Origin: Paludibacteraceae bacterium
Lineage (GTDB): Bacteria > Bacteroidota > Bacteroidia > Bacteroidales > Paludibacteraceae
Reading direction: 5' to 3'
DNA length: 6,577 nucleotides
Assembly (NCBI GenBank): GCA_018055865.1
Contig: JAGPGR010000109.1
Span: 1 to 6,577, forward strand
Shown: in pieces, positions 1 through 5,619 of the stretch
Layout of the letters: the number at the start of each line of letters is the position of its first letter
Position numbering within the stretch: the stretch's first letter is position 1
Position numbers and translations under genes: made by a program
Notes under the pieces: generated by a model
The model's database searches: none
What the model saw: only the letters and a program-made list of their open reading frames with translations
Told to the model about the DNA's origin: nothing

Positions 1-608
1 GCAAAATATAGTTTCTTATTTGCTATTACACCGGTTCCGTTTGTTACAGCTTCGTATCCATCGGGATTTACGCAGGGCAGTATTACCAGTTTTACTTTTG
101 AAAGAAGGTCTATAATCGTGGTATCGCCTTTTTCGTATTCCGAGACCAGTTCCGAAGCAAATTTGAGCATAAATTGCGGGTTGGCAACTTCGCGTGCATG
201 CACTCCGGCTGTAAAAGTGACTGTTTTTGATCCATTCCCAATTTCCAGACAATATATCGGCCTTCCATCTTCCGATGTTATTGATGCAGTGTATGCTTTT
301 ACTGCTGATGACGCAGCCAGTTTGCTGATAATTTCATCAAATTCGGAATACCTGATTTGTTTGCTGATATCAACGCCGATAGGCTCCCATTTTGCTGAAT
401 CAGTATCAACGGGATTCCATCGAATCAGACAAGTTTGCAAAAAATCCGTGAATGACATCCCTTTGGCATATTCTTTTTTTATGCCTGAATAAAACGCAGA
501 ATCGTTGTTGTGCACAGAAATTTCCTGACCGTTTAATGCTATTGTAAAAGCAAAAAACAAAATGGAAAATAGAATGACTCTCTTGAAAGAGAAATTTTGT
601 CCATCCAT
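1..608 (-). CDS. Secreted M14 family zinc carboxypeptidase, N-terminal part (runs off window edge)
   Basis: The reverse strand from 608 to 1 stays open for 202 codons and leaves the window without a stop, so only the N-terminal part is present. Residues 9-27 look like a signal peptide: KR, then a hydrophobic stretch (VILFSILFFAFTIAL), then NG before Q28, so the enzyme is probably exported. The M14 metallopeptidase signature is visible: FTAGVHARE at 132-140 supplies the first two zinc ligands, H137 and E140, and LPCVNPDGYE at 177-186 is the usual motif further on. The third zinc histidine and the catalytic glutamate would lie outside the window. Residues 30-105 resemble the pro- or pre-catalytic region common in this family. 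Start 608 is the first ATG after an in-frame TAA (630-632) and has GGAG 10 nt upstream. Family membership is clear. Substrate preference, and any C-terminal sorting domain, cannot be judged. Confidence 0.9.
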   Translation of the reverse strand, partial: MDGQNFSFKRVILFSILFFAFTIALNGQEISVHNNDSAFYSGIKKEYAKGMSFTDFLQTCLIRWNPVDTDSAKWEPIGVDISKQIRYSEFDEIISKLAASSAVKAYTASITSEDGRPIYCLEIGNGSKTVTFTAGVHAREVANPQFMLKFASELVSEYEKGDTTIIDLLSKVKLVILPCVNPDGYEAVTNGTGVIANKKLYF

Positions 609-691
609 TTTTTTATGTCTCCGGTTTTTTTATCGAAGTCATCTTGACTTTTTTTAAAACATTAGAAAACATAGAATAATTTATCATAAAG

Positions 692-699
692 CAAAGTTA
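692..699 (-). promoter_or_regulatory. Predicted promoter -7 element for the M14 peptidase gene
   Basis: On the minus strand this reads TAACTTTG followed by C, an exact match to the Bacteroidota -7 consensus TAnnTTTG. Transcription would start near 685, giving a leader of roughly 75-80 nt before the peptidase ATG. No good -33 TTG sits at the expected distance, only a TTTCG-like sequence about 16-17 nt away, so the assignment rests on the -7 box and its position. Confidence 0.5.
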
Positions 700-801
700 C
701 ATATTTTCACTTGACCGAAAGGGGAAGGCAGTTAATTTTTTATTGTGATTGTAAAATCAAATTTTTCTCAAAAATAGCCTTTCTAAGAAGATAATTATTC
801 C

Positions 802-843
802 CAAATCGTAAAAAGTTTTTCTCAATTCGTAAAAAAATGTTGT
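802..843 (+). repeat. Two imperfect direct repeats in 21-bp register, candidate AraC-type operator
   Basis: Two adjacent 21-bp units, 802-822 and 823-843, match at 16 of 21 positions. Both begin CAAnTCGTAAAAA. The second unit runs into the predicted -33 TTG (840-842) of the AraC-family gene. AraC-family activators classically bind two directly repeated half-sites about 21 bp (two helical turns) apart, with the proximal site touching the -35 region, so the geometry fits autoregulation by the downstream protein. The repeats are seen directly; the binding role is inferred. Low sequence complexity (A and T runs) accounts for part of the match. Confidence 0.45.
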
Positions 844-870
844 TTTTAACGATTAAAACGAATAAATTTG
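840..870 (+). promoter_or_regulatory. Predicted Bacteroidota-type promoter of the AraC-family gene
   Basis: TTG at 840-842, a 20-bp spacer, then TAAATTTG at 863-870 give a good match to the Bacteroidota sigma-70 consensus (TTG near -33, TAnnTTTG near -7). Initiation would be near 877, leaving a leader of only about 13 nt before the ATG at 890. A dyad, TTTTAA (844-849) and TTAAAA (853-858) around CGA, lies between the two elements and could be an operator. Confidence 0.65.
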
Positions 871-889
871 TAGAATTAAACGGAAGTAT

Positions 890-2074
890 ATGTTAAATCT
901 GTTTTTCTCGTCCATGCCGATGTTTGTCTGTCTGTTTTGGGTAATTCTTTTGCTCATTGACAGGCAGCAGTTGAACCGCTCAAAACAGTTTCTTGTACTC
1001 TTTTTGAGTGTATCGGTTATTAACTATTTTTCTCATGCTGTTTTCTTTAATCACCACTACCAGCTTTACACGGTTCTGGACAGCATCTGGTGCTTTACTT
1101 CTCTGGCAGTATATCCAATGTACTACATCTATATCCGACTGCTCACTCAGGATGCCCGTTTCGAGTGGAAATGGAGCTGGGTGCTCATACCGGCATTAAT
1201 TGTGGCTATATTCTCGGGTGTAACGTATATACTTATGTCGCCTGCAGAAGTGAAAACTTTTGTAATGGGTAGGCTCTATTTCGAACCGGGATATGAACCG
1301 CCTTATTCGCCGTTGGTTCGTTTACAGATTTTACGGCTGTCAGTGTTAAAGGTCGTTTTTATTCTGCAGGTTATCGTGGTTGTCATTGCAGGGCTCAGAC
1401 ATATATTCACCTACAATGCTAAAATTAACAATTTTTACTCAAATACCGGCGGTAAGGATTTAACCCCCATTAAGTGGTTGCTGGTAGTCTTTATTTTTGC
1501 ATCAGTTATTTCAGTGTTGTCTTCGGGAGTCGGGAAAGCCTATTTTATAAGCCATCCCTGGATGTTGATCATTCCTTCTCTCACGCATTCGTTGTTCCTT
1601 TTTGGTGTGGGGTATGCAGGATACAAACAACACTTTACTATCGAACATTTTCAGCAGGATTTGAATCAACAGGAATTACAACCGGAGAAAGAAACGGCTG
1701 CTGTTCACGAGCTAAAAAATTTTGCTGAATATCGTAGCTTAATGTTTGATTTGCTTGATAATAAGGAGATTTACACCAATCATGACTTACGGATAACCGA
1801 CGTGGCAAAAATGCTTAATACGAATCGTAGCTATGCTTCCAGACTGTTGAATGACATGTTTAACACCAATTTTGCCGATTTGATCAACAGATATCGCATC
1901 AATAAGGCGGTAGAATTGATTAAATCCTCCGTTGACGATGAATTATCTGCGGATGATGTGGCGACGATGTCCGGATTTGCAAGTGTAAGTAGCTTTTATC
2001 GTTCATTCAAAAAAGAAACCGGATTGACTCCCGGTGATTATAAAAAGAACGGGAAAGAACCAGATTCCCTGTGA
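890..2074 (+). CDS. Membrane-anchored AraC-family transcriptional regulator with seven predicted TM helices
   Basis: The 394-residue protein has two parts. Residues 1-245 are an integral membrane domain with about seven hydrophobic helices, roughly 4-23, 33-52, 65-85, 97-116, 150-169, 195-213 and 223-243. A polar linker (246-280) leads to a C-terminal AraC-type DNA-binding domain at about 283-386. Its first helix-turn-helix is near 302-323 (ITDVAKMLNTNRSYASRLL). The second is near 353-377 and ends in the family signature SGFASVSSFYRSFKKETGLTP followed by Y384. An odd number of helices with a cytoplasmic C terminus would put the N terminus outside. The architecture suggests a one-component sensor in which a membrane signal controls DNA binding without a kinase. 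The ligand and target genes are unknown. The ATG at 890 follows a strong promoter closely, and the GGAAG before it is too near (3 nt) to be an ideal ribosome site. Candidate targets are its own promoter and the two flanking exported-enzyme genes. Confidence 0.88.
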   Translation: MLNLFFSSMPMFVCLFWVILLLIDRQQLNRSKQFLVLFLSVSVINYFSHAVFFNHHYQLYTVLDSIWCFTSLAVYPMYYIYIRLLTQDARFEWKWSWVLIPALIVAIFSGVTYILMSPAEVKTFVMGRLYFEPGYEPPYSPLVRLQILRLSVLKVVFILQVIVVVIAGLRHIFTYNAKINNFYSNTGGKDLTPIKWLLVVFIFASVISVLSSGVGKAYFISHPWMLIIPSLTHSLFLFGVGYAGYKQHFTIEHFQQDLNQQELQPEKETAAVHELKNFAEYRSLMFDLLDNKEIYTNHDLRITDVAKMLNTNRSYASRLLNDMFNTNFADLINRYRINKAVELIKSSVDDELSADDVATMSGFASVSSFYRSFKKETGLTPGDYKKNGKEPDSL

Positions 2075-2192
2075 CGAAAATTCCTGCGTTGATTTTGACC
2101 TGATTTTTTTAAAAATACATGAATTTTCCTTTTTATCCTTGTGATGAAAATTTACGTTAAACCATTTTCTCATTCATTTGTTTAAGCTATAA

Positions 2193-3038
2193 ATGCAGAA
2201 AGTTATGAAAATAAAAATATTGTTTTTTTTCCTGATGTTGTTTTCAGCGTCCGTTTTTGCCGGTAAACCTGCCAAAATTGTAATTCTTCATACCAATGAT
2301 ACTCACAGTCAGGTAGAACCTATTGAAAGTAGTGATATGGGAGGATATGCCCGCCGCATGGGCATGATAGAAAAAATCCGCTCGGAAGAAAAGAATGTGT
2401 TGCTATTTGATGCCGGTGATTTTTTGCAGGGAACGCCTTACTTTAATTTTTACGGCGGCAGGGTGGAAGCCAAAGCGCTCGAAATGATGGGTTACGATGC
2501 TGTAACTTTTGGGAATCATGAGTTCGACAATGGGATGGATTCGTTGGCTTTAGTGCTGAGAGAGGTTCATCTGCCTGTTGTAAATGCCAATTATGATTTT
2601 CAGCAAACGCCGCTCATGCCATTTATTCAGCCATATAAAATCATCAGAAAAGGCGGGTTGAAAATTGGTGTATTCGGCATTGGGGTGAATCTTAAGGGAT
2701 TGGCATTCCAGAAAAATTTTGCCGGATTGATGCTGAAAGAGCCCATTGAATCGGCTTTGCAAACTTCCGATTACCTGCGTAATTCATTGAAATGCGACCT
2801 CGTAATCTGCCTCTCGCATCTGGGCGTGAGCAGCCTCGACAGTAAGCCCACTGATTATGATCTGGCTGCAGTATCGCGGAATATCGATGTAATTATCGGC
2901 GGGCACTCGCACAAAATGCTGGTTAATGAAACTGCTGTAAATGCCGGCGGAAAATCAGTAATCATTGCTCAAATGGGTAAAAGCGGGCAGAATTTGGGCA
3001 GAATTGACCTGACTTTGGAGAAGAAACCGAAGAAATAG
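2193..3038 (+). CDS. Exported metallophosphatase, 5'-nucleotidase/2',3'-cyclic phosphodiesterase family, catalytic domain only
   Basis: This 281-residue protein is a calcineurin-like metallophosphatase of the UshA/5'-nucleotidase type. The metal-binding motifs are complete and in order: D36 and H38 (LHTNDTH), D76 (DAGDF), N108-H109 (GNHEFD), H209 (CLSHLG), and H238 and H240 (GGHSH). Residues 5-23 (MKIKILFFFLMLFSASVFA) form a clear signal peptide, so it acts in the periplasm or envelope. The protein ends shortly after the catalytic domain, at KKPKK. Full-length 5'-nucleotidases are over 500 residues and carry a C-terminal substrate-binding domain, which is missing here and is not encoded next door. 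Likely substrates are nucleotides or other phosphate esters, but specificity cannot be read without that domain. The second ATG at 2205 is an attractive alternative start because the signal peptide begins exactly there and AGAAAG lies just upstream. The gene follows the AraC-type gene by 118 bp on the same strand. No convincing promoter or terminator was found in the gap. Confidence 0.9.
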   Translation: MQKVMKIKILFFFLMLFSASVFAGKPAKIVILHTNDTHSQVEPIESSDMGGYARRMGMIEKIRSEEKNVLLFDAGDFLQGTPYFNFYGGRVEAKALEMMGYDAVTFGNHEFDNGMDSLALVLREVHLPVVNANYDFQQTPLMPFIQPYKIIRKGGLKIGVFGIGVNLKGLAFQKNFAGLMLKEPIESALQTSDYLRNSLKCDLVICLSHLGVSSLDSKPTDYDLAAVSRNIDVIIGGHSHKMLVNETAVNAGGKSVIIAQMGKSGQNLGRIDLTLEKKPKK

Positions 3039-3089
3039 TCCTGTTTTCTCGTTGAAAAAAATGCTGATTAACAGAGTATCCTGCTTTTG

Positions 3090-4049
3090 TTATTCGCTTT
3101 TGATGCTGCCGCGTGTAACTCCCACAATCACACTCCCGGCGAGCATTGGAATTACGAAATTTATCAGCCATATTAAAATTCCCGTCAGAATAATCCCTAC
3201 CTCGTTGGATGAAAACACACTGAAAATGAGTAGTGCCGCTGAGCCTCGTATAGCTGGTTCGGCGGCTGCCAGCGAAGGGGTGAACGTGATGAGCAAATAC
3301 ATGATCGGAATAGCCGACAAGGCTTGAAGGGCGGTTATTTCGATGTCGAAAAAGCGAAGCATCAGGTAAAACTGAAGGCAGAAAATGGCAAAACGCACCA
3401 CAGAAACTCCCAGAATAACAACCAGCTTTTTGCTCTTCAGCAACGATAGTGAAATGGCTGCATTTCTGAGGTTTTCAGCCCATTTTTCAGTATTAATTTT
3501 CTTTACCAGACCGGGAAAAGCGAAATAGAGCCCAATAAAAGCAGAAAACAAAACTCCCACAACCATTAAGTAACTATCGAAATTTTTGTCGGTGTGATAG
3601 GCCGAAAAATAAACCACTCCTCCGGCTATCCCGAAAAACGTAAGTACTATATTCTGTGTCAGGCTGTTGAGAAGGCTCAGTGCTATACCTGCTGTCCTGT
3701 GGGCGGGCGAAAGATAAAGAATTCTTCCGGCAAATTCGCCAAGGCGGTTGGGGGTGATAAATCCGGTGTTTAAGCCGGCAAGAACCGATTGAAGGGATTT
3801 TTTGAAAGTCAGCGAAACGGTGTCGGAAGTAATCAGCTGCCATTTTTGGGCTTCAAGCATCCAGTTGACCGGCATAAGCATAAGAACGCAAATTAATGCT
3901 GCAATCTGCCCGAAGCCGGGCGACCGGAAAGTGCTGTTCAACTCGTTCCAATAACTGATATTTGCCAGTTTATAAATCAAAAAACCATAAGTTACCAGCA
4001 GAACCAGCCATTTTACAAGTGTAAAAATCCTATTTTTTGTCCGGCTCAT
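3090..4049 (-). CDS. Flippase-like integral membrane protein, lysylphosphatidylglycerol synthase TM domain family (UPF0104)
   Basis: The 319-residue protein is almost wholly hydrophobic, with helices around 10-28, 46-65, 120-150, 160-180, 207-230, 241-260 and 285-311. Two motifs place it in the LPG-synthase transmembrane (UPF0104/AglD-like) family. GFITPNRLGEFAGR at 96-109 corresponds to the family's TPxRxGE motif, and TPSLAAAEPAIRGSAAL at 257-273 corresponds to the later conserved P...E..R region. The C-terminal lysyl-transferase domain of true MprF proteins is absent, so aminoacylation of lipid is not expected. Members of this size are thought to move or modify lipids or polyprenyl-linked sugars. 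It is the second gene of a minus-strand pair: its ATG overlaps the last 20 nt of the gtrA-like gene, and no Shine-Dalgarno sequence is visible, which suggests translational coupling. Its 3' end converges on the metallophosphatase gene with a 51-bp gap and no recognisable terminator. Confidence 0.85.
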   Translation of the reverse strand: MSRTKNRIFTLVKWLVLLVTYGFLIYKLANISYWNELNSTFRSPGFGQIAALICVLMLMPVNWMLEAQKWQLITSDTVSLTFKKSLQSVLAGLNTGFITPNRLGEFAGRILYLSPAHRTAGIALSLLNSLTQNIVLTFFGIAGGVVYFSAYHTDKNFDSYLMVVGVLFSAFIGLYFAFPGLVKKINTEKWAENLRNAAISLSLLKSKKLVVILGVSVVRFAIFCLQFYLMLRFFDIEITALQALSAIPIMYLLITFTPSLAAAEPAIRGSAALLIFSVFSSNEVGIILTGILIWLINFVIPMLAGSVIVGVTRGSIKSE

Positions 4050-4539
4050 TTTTAATGCGGAAAGTAAATTTCTTTTGCGAAAAATAGCTGAAAATGGTTG
4101 TGATAACAGTAATAATCATTTTGGAAGCCAGCGGCCAGAGACCCATCAAACCATTCAGAATTTTCAATCCGGTATAGTTGATTATCAGATTGACAGCCAC
4201 AACAATAATGTAACGAACGAGCTGCTTGCGTCCCTTCAGGTCCGAATCGGTAAAAGTAACGTACTTCTGGAGCAGAAATCCGGTGAATAAGGTGATGGGG
4301 AATGTGATAAACAGTGCGGCAATAGGCGAACTGAGGGTAACTACACCCAAATGGAGCATCTGTTTTTGTAATACAAAATTATAAATGAATGAATACAATC
4401 CCCAGTCGAACACAATGTTGGCTGCCCCCGAAACTCCATAGCGAAAAAACTGCAGACCGAAATATCTCCGGAAAGGCGGATAGAAGAAGTCGATGATGTC
4501 GCTTATTAATTTACCTGTCAGTATGAATAATTTCCGCAT
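4030..4539 (-). CDS. GtrA-like family membrane protein
   Basis: The 169-residue protein matches the GtrA family: four helices at about 33-55, 68-92, 108-129 and 135-155, with the typical opening FFRYGVSGAANIVFDWGLY (31-49), the central KYVTF (92-96), NLIINYTGLKIL (117-128), and the closing FSYFSQKKFTF (150-160). GtrA proteins work with polyprenyl-phosphate sugars, either flipping them or assisting a glycosyltransferase in decorating O-antigen, teichoic acid or cell-wall polymers. The N-terminal ~30 residues before the first helix are longer than in minimal family members and contain an aromatic, basic stretch (FFYPPFRRYFG). It is the first gene of a two-gene unit with the overlapping flippase-like gene. 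No glycosyltransferase partner lies inside the window. The ATG at 4539 has no Shine-Dalgarno sequence. Family assignment is firm; the exact substrate is unknown. Confidence 0.9.
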   Translation of the reverse strand: MRKLFILTGKLISDIIDFFYPPFRRYFGLQFFRYGVSGAANIVFDWGLYSFIYNFVLQKQMLHLGVVTLSSPIAALFITFPITLFTGFLLQKYVTFTDSDLKGRKQLVRYIIVVAVNLIINYTGLKILNGLMGLWPLASKMIITVITTIFSYFSQKKFTFRIKNEPDKK

Positions 4540-4568
4540 TTGAAATTTGTGCTAAATAACTCAGATTT

Positions 4569-4600
4569 TTGGGATATTTGAATAATTTTTCCTACTTTTG
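4569..4600 (+). promoter_or_regulatory. Predicted rsmA promoter
   Basis: TTG at 4569-4571 (within a TTTTTG run), a 21-bp spacer and TACTTTTG at 4593-4600 match the Bacteroidota promoter consensus, with an exact -7 box. Initiation near 4607 would give an rsmA leader of about 110 nt. The leader contains an out-of-frame ATG at 4695 but no clear Shine-Dalgarno sequence. Confidence 0.6.
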
Positions 4601-4625
4601 TCAACGTATAAAAAAATATCAGATG

Positions 4626-4633
4626 CAAAGGTA
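4626..4633 (-). promoter_or_regulatory. Predicted -7 element of the gtrA-like/flippase-like unit
   Basis: The minus strand reads TACCTTTG followed by CA, an exact match to TAnnTTTG with the CA tail common in Bacteroidales promoters. Initiation would be near 4619, about 80 nt before the gtrA-like ATG. No convincing -33 TTG is present at 19-21 nt. The site lies downstream of the rsmA -7 box, so the two promoters point at each other. Confidence 0.5.
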
Positions 4634-4716
4634 ATAAAAAACCAACAAGTGCAGAAAACTTAATTTTTTCATCCCTATTTCTACAAAACACAATATGCCC
4701 GACGACTATCACCAAT

Positions 4717-5502
4717 ATGACACAAGTACGAGCCAAAAAATACTTGGGACAGCATTTCCTCAAAGACCTGGATATTGCCCGTCGTATTGCAGAGAGTTTA
4801 CCTCTCAGCGAGGCTTTGCCCGTTGTTGAAGTTGGTCCCGGCATGGGTGTTCTTACCCGCTTTTTACTCGAAAATCCACTCATAGATCTTACAGCCGTAG
4901 AAATTGACCACGAGTCGGTGGAATATCTTCATACGCATTACCCCTATTTGAAACTGATAGAAGGCGATTTTCTGAAAATGGATCTCACAGCCATGTTTCC
5001 CGGTCAGTTCTGTGTTATTGGCAATTTTCCCTATAATATCTCCAGTCAGATTTTTTTCAAAGTGCTCGATTATCGCCATCAAATTCCCTATGCCGCCGGC
5101 ATGCTGCAGAAAGAAGTGGCCGAGCGCATTGCCTCCAAACCGGGCAAAAAAGCCTACGGAATTCTGAGCGTACTGATGCAGGCATATTATACTGTCGATT
5201 ATCTTTTTACCGTTTCGGAACACGTCTTTGACCCTCCGCCCAAGGTCAAATCGGCTGTTATTCGCTTTACCCGAAACGAAGTGCAACATCTCGATTGCGA
5301 CGAGAAACTCTTCCGGACGGTAGTGAAAACAGCCTTCAACCAGCGACGCAAGACCATGCGCAATTCACTGAAACCCCTGGTGCCCAAAGAAAACCTCATG
5401 TATGCCGATGCCATATTCGACAAACGACCCGAACAACTCGGTGTGGCCGAATTTGTGGAGCTGACCAACATGGTGGAAAATGCACTGAAAGAAAACAAAT
5501 AA
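4717..5502 (+). CDS. rsmA: 16S rRNA (adenine1518-N6/adenine1519-N6)-dimethyltransferase RsmA/KsgA
   Basis: RsmA uses S-adenosylmethionine to dimethylate two adjacent adenines in the helix 45 loop of 16S rRNA, a late checkpoint in 30S subunit assembly. Its loss is the classical route to kasugamycin resistance. At 261 residues it has normal length and all signatures: KKYLGQHFLKD (7-17), the SAM-binding motif VEVGPGMGVLT (37-47), acidic E62 and D64 closing the next strand (AVEIDHE), GDF (83-85), the catalytic NFPYNISSQI (103-112), LQKEVAERI (130-138), and the basic C-terminal RRKTMRNSL and RPEQL segments. The NFPY variant of NLPY is normal for Bacteroidota. The ATG at 4717 gives the expected short lead-in to the GQHF motif. 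The ATG at 4695 is out of frame and rejected. The gene is followed by corA after 117 bp on the same strand, with only a weak hairpin between, so cotranscription is possible. Confidence 0.97.
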   Translation: MTQVRAKKYLGQHFLKDLDIARRIAESLPLSEALPVVEVGPGMGVLTRFLLENPLIDLTAVEIDHESVEYLHTHYPYLKLIEGDFLKMDLTAMFPGQFCVIGNFPYNISSQIFFKVLDYRHQIPYAAGMLQKEVAERIASKPGKKAYGILSVLMQAYYTVDYLFTVSEHVFDPPPKVKSAVIRFTRNEVQHLDCDEKLFRTVVKTAFNQRRKTMRNSLKPLVPKENLMYADAIFDKRPEQLGVAEFVELTNMVENALKENK

Positions 5503-5507
5503 CCACA

Positions 5508-5525
5508 TTTCACCCTTCAGTGAAA
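5508..5525 (+). other. Small hairpin just after rsmA
   Basis: TTTCAC (5508-5513) and GTGAAA (5520-5525) form a perfect 6-bp stem around a CCTTCA loop, 6 nt after the rsmA stop. No U-run follows, so it is not a canonical intrinsic terminator. It may stabilise the rsmA 3' end or simply be chance. Confidence 0.3.
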
Positions 5526-5565
5526 ACAGGCAAGGTCTTAACTATTCTAAATCCAACAATCTAAC

Positions 5566-5596
5566 TATCAAAAAGAAACCCATTTCTTATTTGATA
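5566..5596 (+). promoter_or_regulatory. Long hairpin in the corA leader
   Basis: TATCAAA (5566-5572) pairs with TTTGATA (5590-5596) and AAGAAA (5573-5578) pairs with TTTCTT (5583-5588). This gives 13 base pairs interrupted only by bulged A5589, with a 4-nt CCCA loop. It ends 7 nt before the corA Shine-Dalgarno sequence. No U-tract follows on either strand, which argues against a terminator. The same DNA could be a protein-binding dyad. An RNA regulatory role is inferred. Confidence 0.5.
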
Positions 5597-5603
5597 CCAA
5601 AAG

Positions 5604-5610
5604 AAAGGAG
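5604..5610 (+). promoter_or_regulatory. Strong Shine-Dalgarno sequence of corA
   Basis: AAAGGAG lies 9 nt before the corA ATG. It is by far the best match to the anti-Shine-Dalgarno sequence in the window; the other genes have weak or no such site. It fixes the corA start at 5620. Confidence 0.8.
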
Positions 5611-5619
5611 AGAACAATC

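Noticed and set aside
118..492. Plus-strand open frame of 124 codons at the left end
   Set aside because: It is antisense to the M14 carboxypeptidase, whose HARE and NPDGYE motifs are clear on the minus strand.
746..759. TGATT-GTAA-AATCA dyad in the M14/AraC intergenic region, resembling a CRP-type half-site
   Set aside because: It is only 5+5 bp in A/T-rich DNA, does not complete the TGTGA/TCACA consensus, and lies far from both promoters.
2051..2069. GGGAA/TTCCC inverted repeat at the end of the AraC-family gene as a possible terminator
   Set aside because: The stem is only 5 bp with a 9-nt loop inside the coding region, and the nearest T-run starts about 35 nt later, so it is not a credible terminator.
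2120..2154. A/T-rich inverted repeat (AATTTTC / GAAAATT) before the metallophosphatase gene
   Set aside because: The stem is nearly all A-T with a 17-nt loop and no U-tract. Repeats like this are common by chance in such A/T-rich DNA.
3039..3089. Convergent gap searched for a bidirectional terminator
   Set aside because: Only 5-bp stems such as TTTTC/GAAAA were found, without G-C-rich pairing. No terminator can be supported.
4695..4826. ATG at 4695 opening a 43-codon frame that overlaps the rsmA start out of frame
   Set aside because: It could be read as a regulatory upstream ORF, but it has no Shine-Dalgarno sequence or recognisable product, and rsmA starts correctly at 4717. Chance ATGs are expected in a 110-nt leader.
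4864..5289. Open frame of about 141 codons antisense to rsmA
   Set aside because: It is fully inside rsmA, with no recognisable motif and no promoter or ribosome site; a shadow frame.
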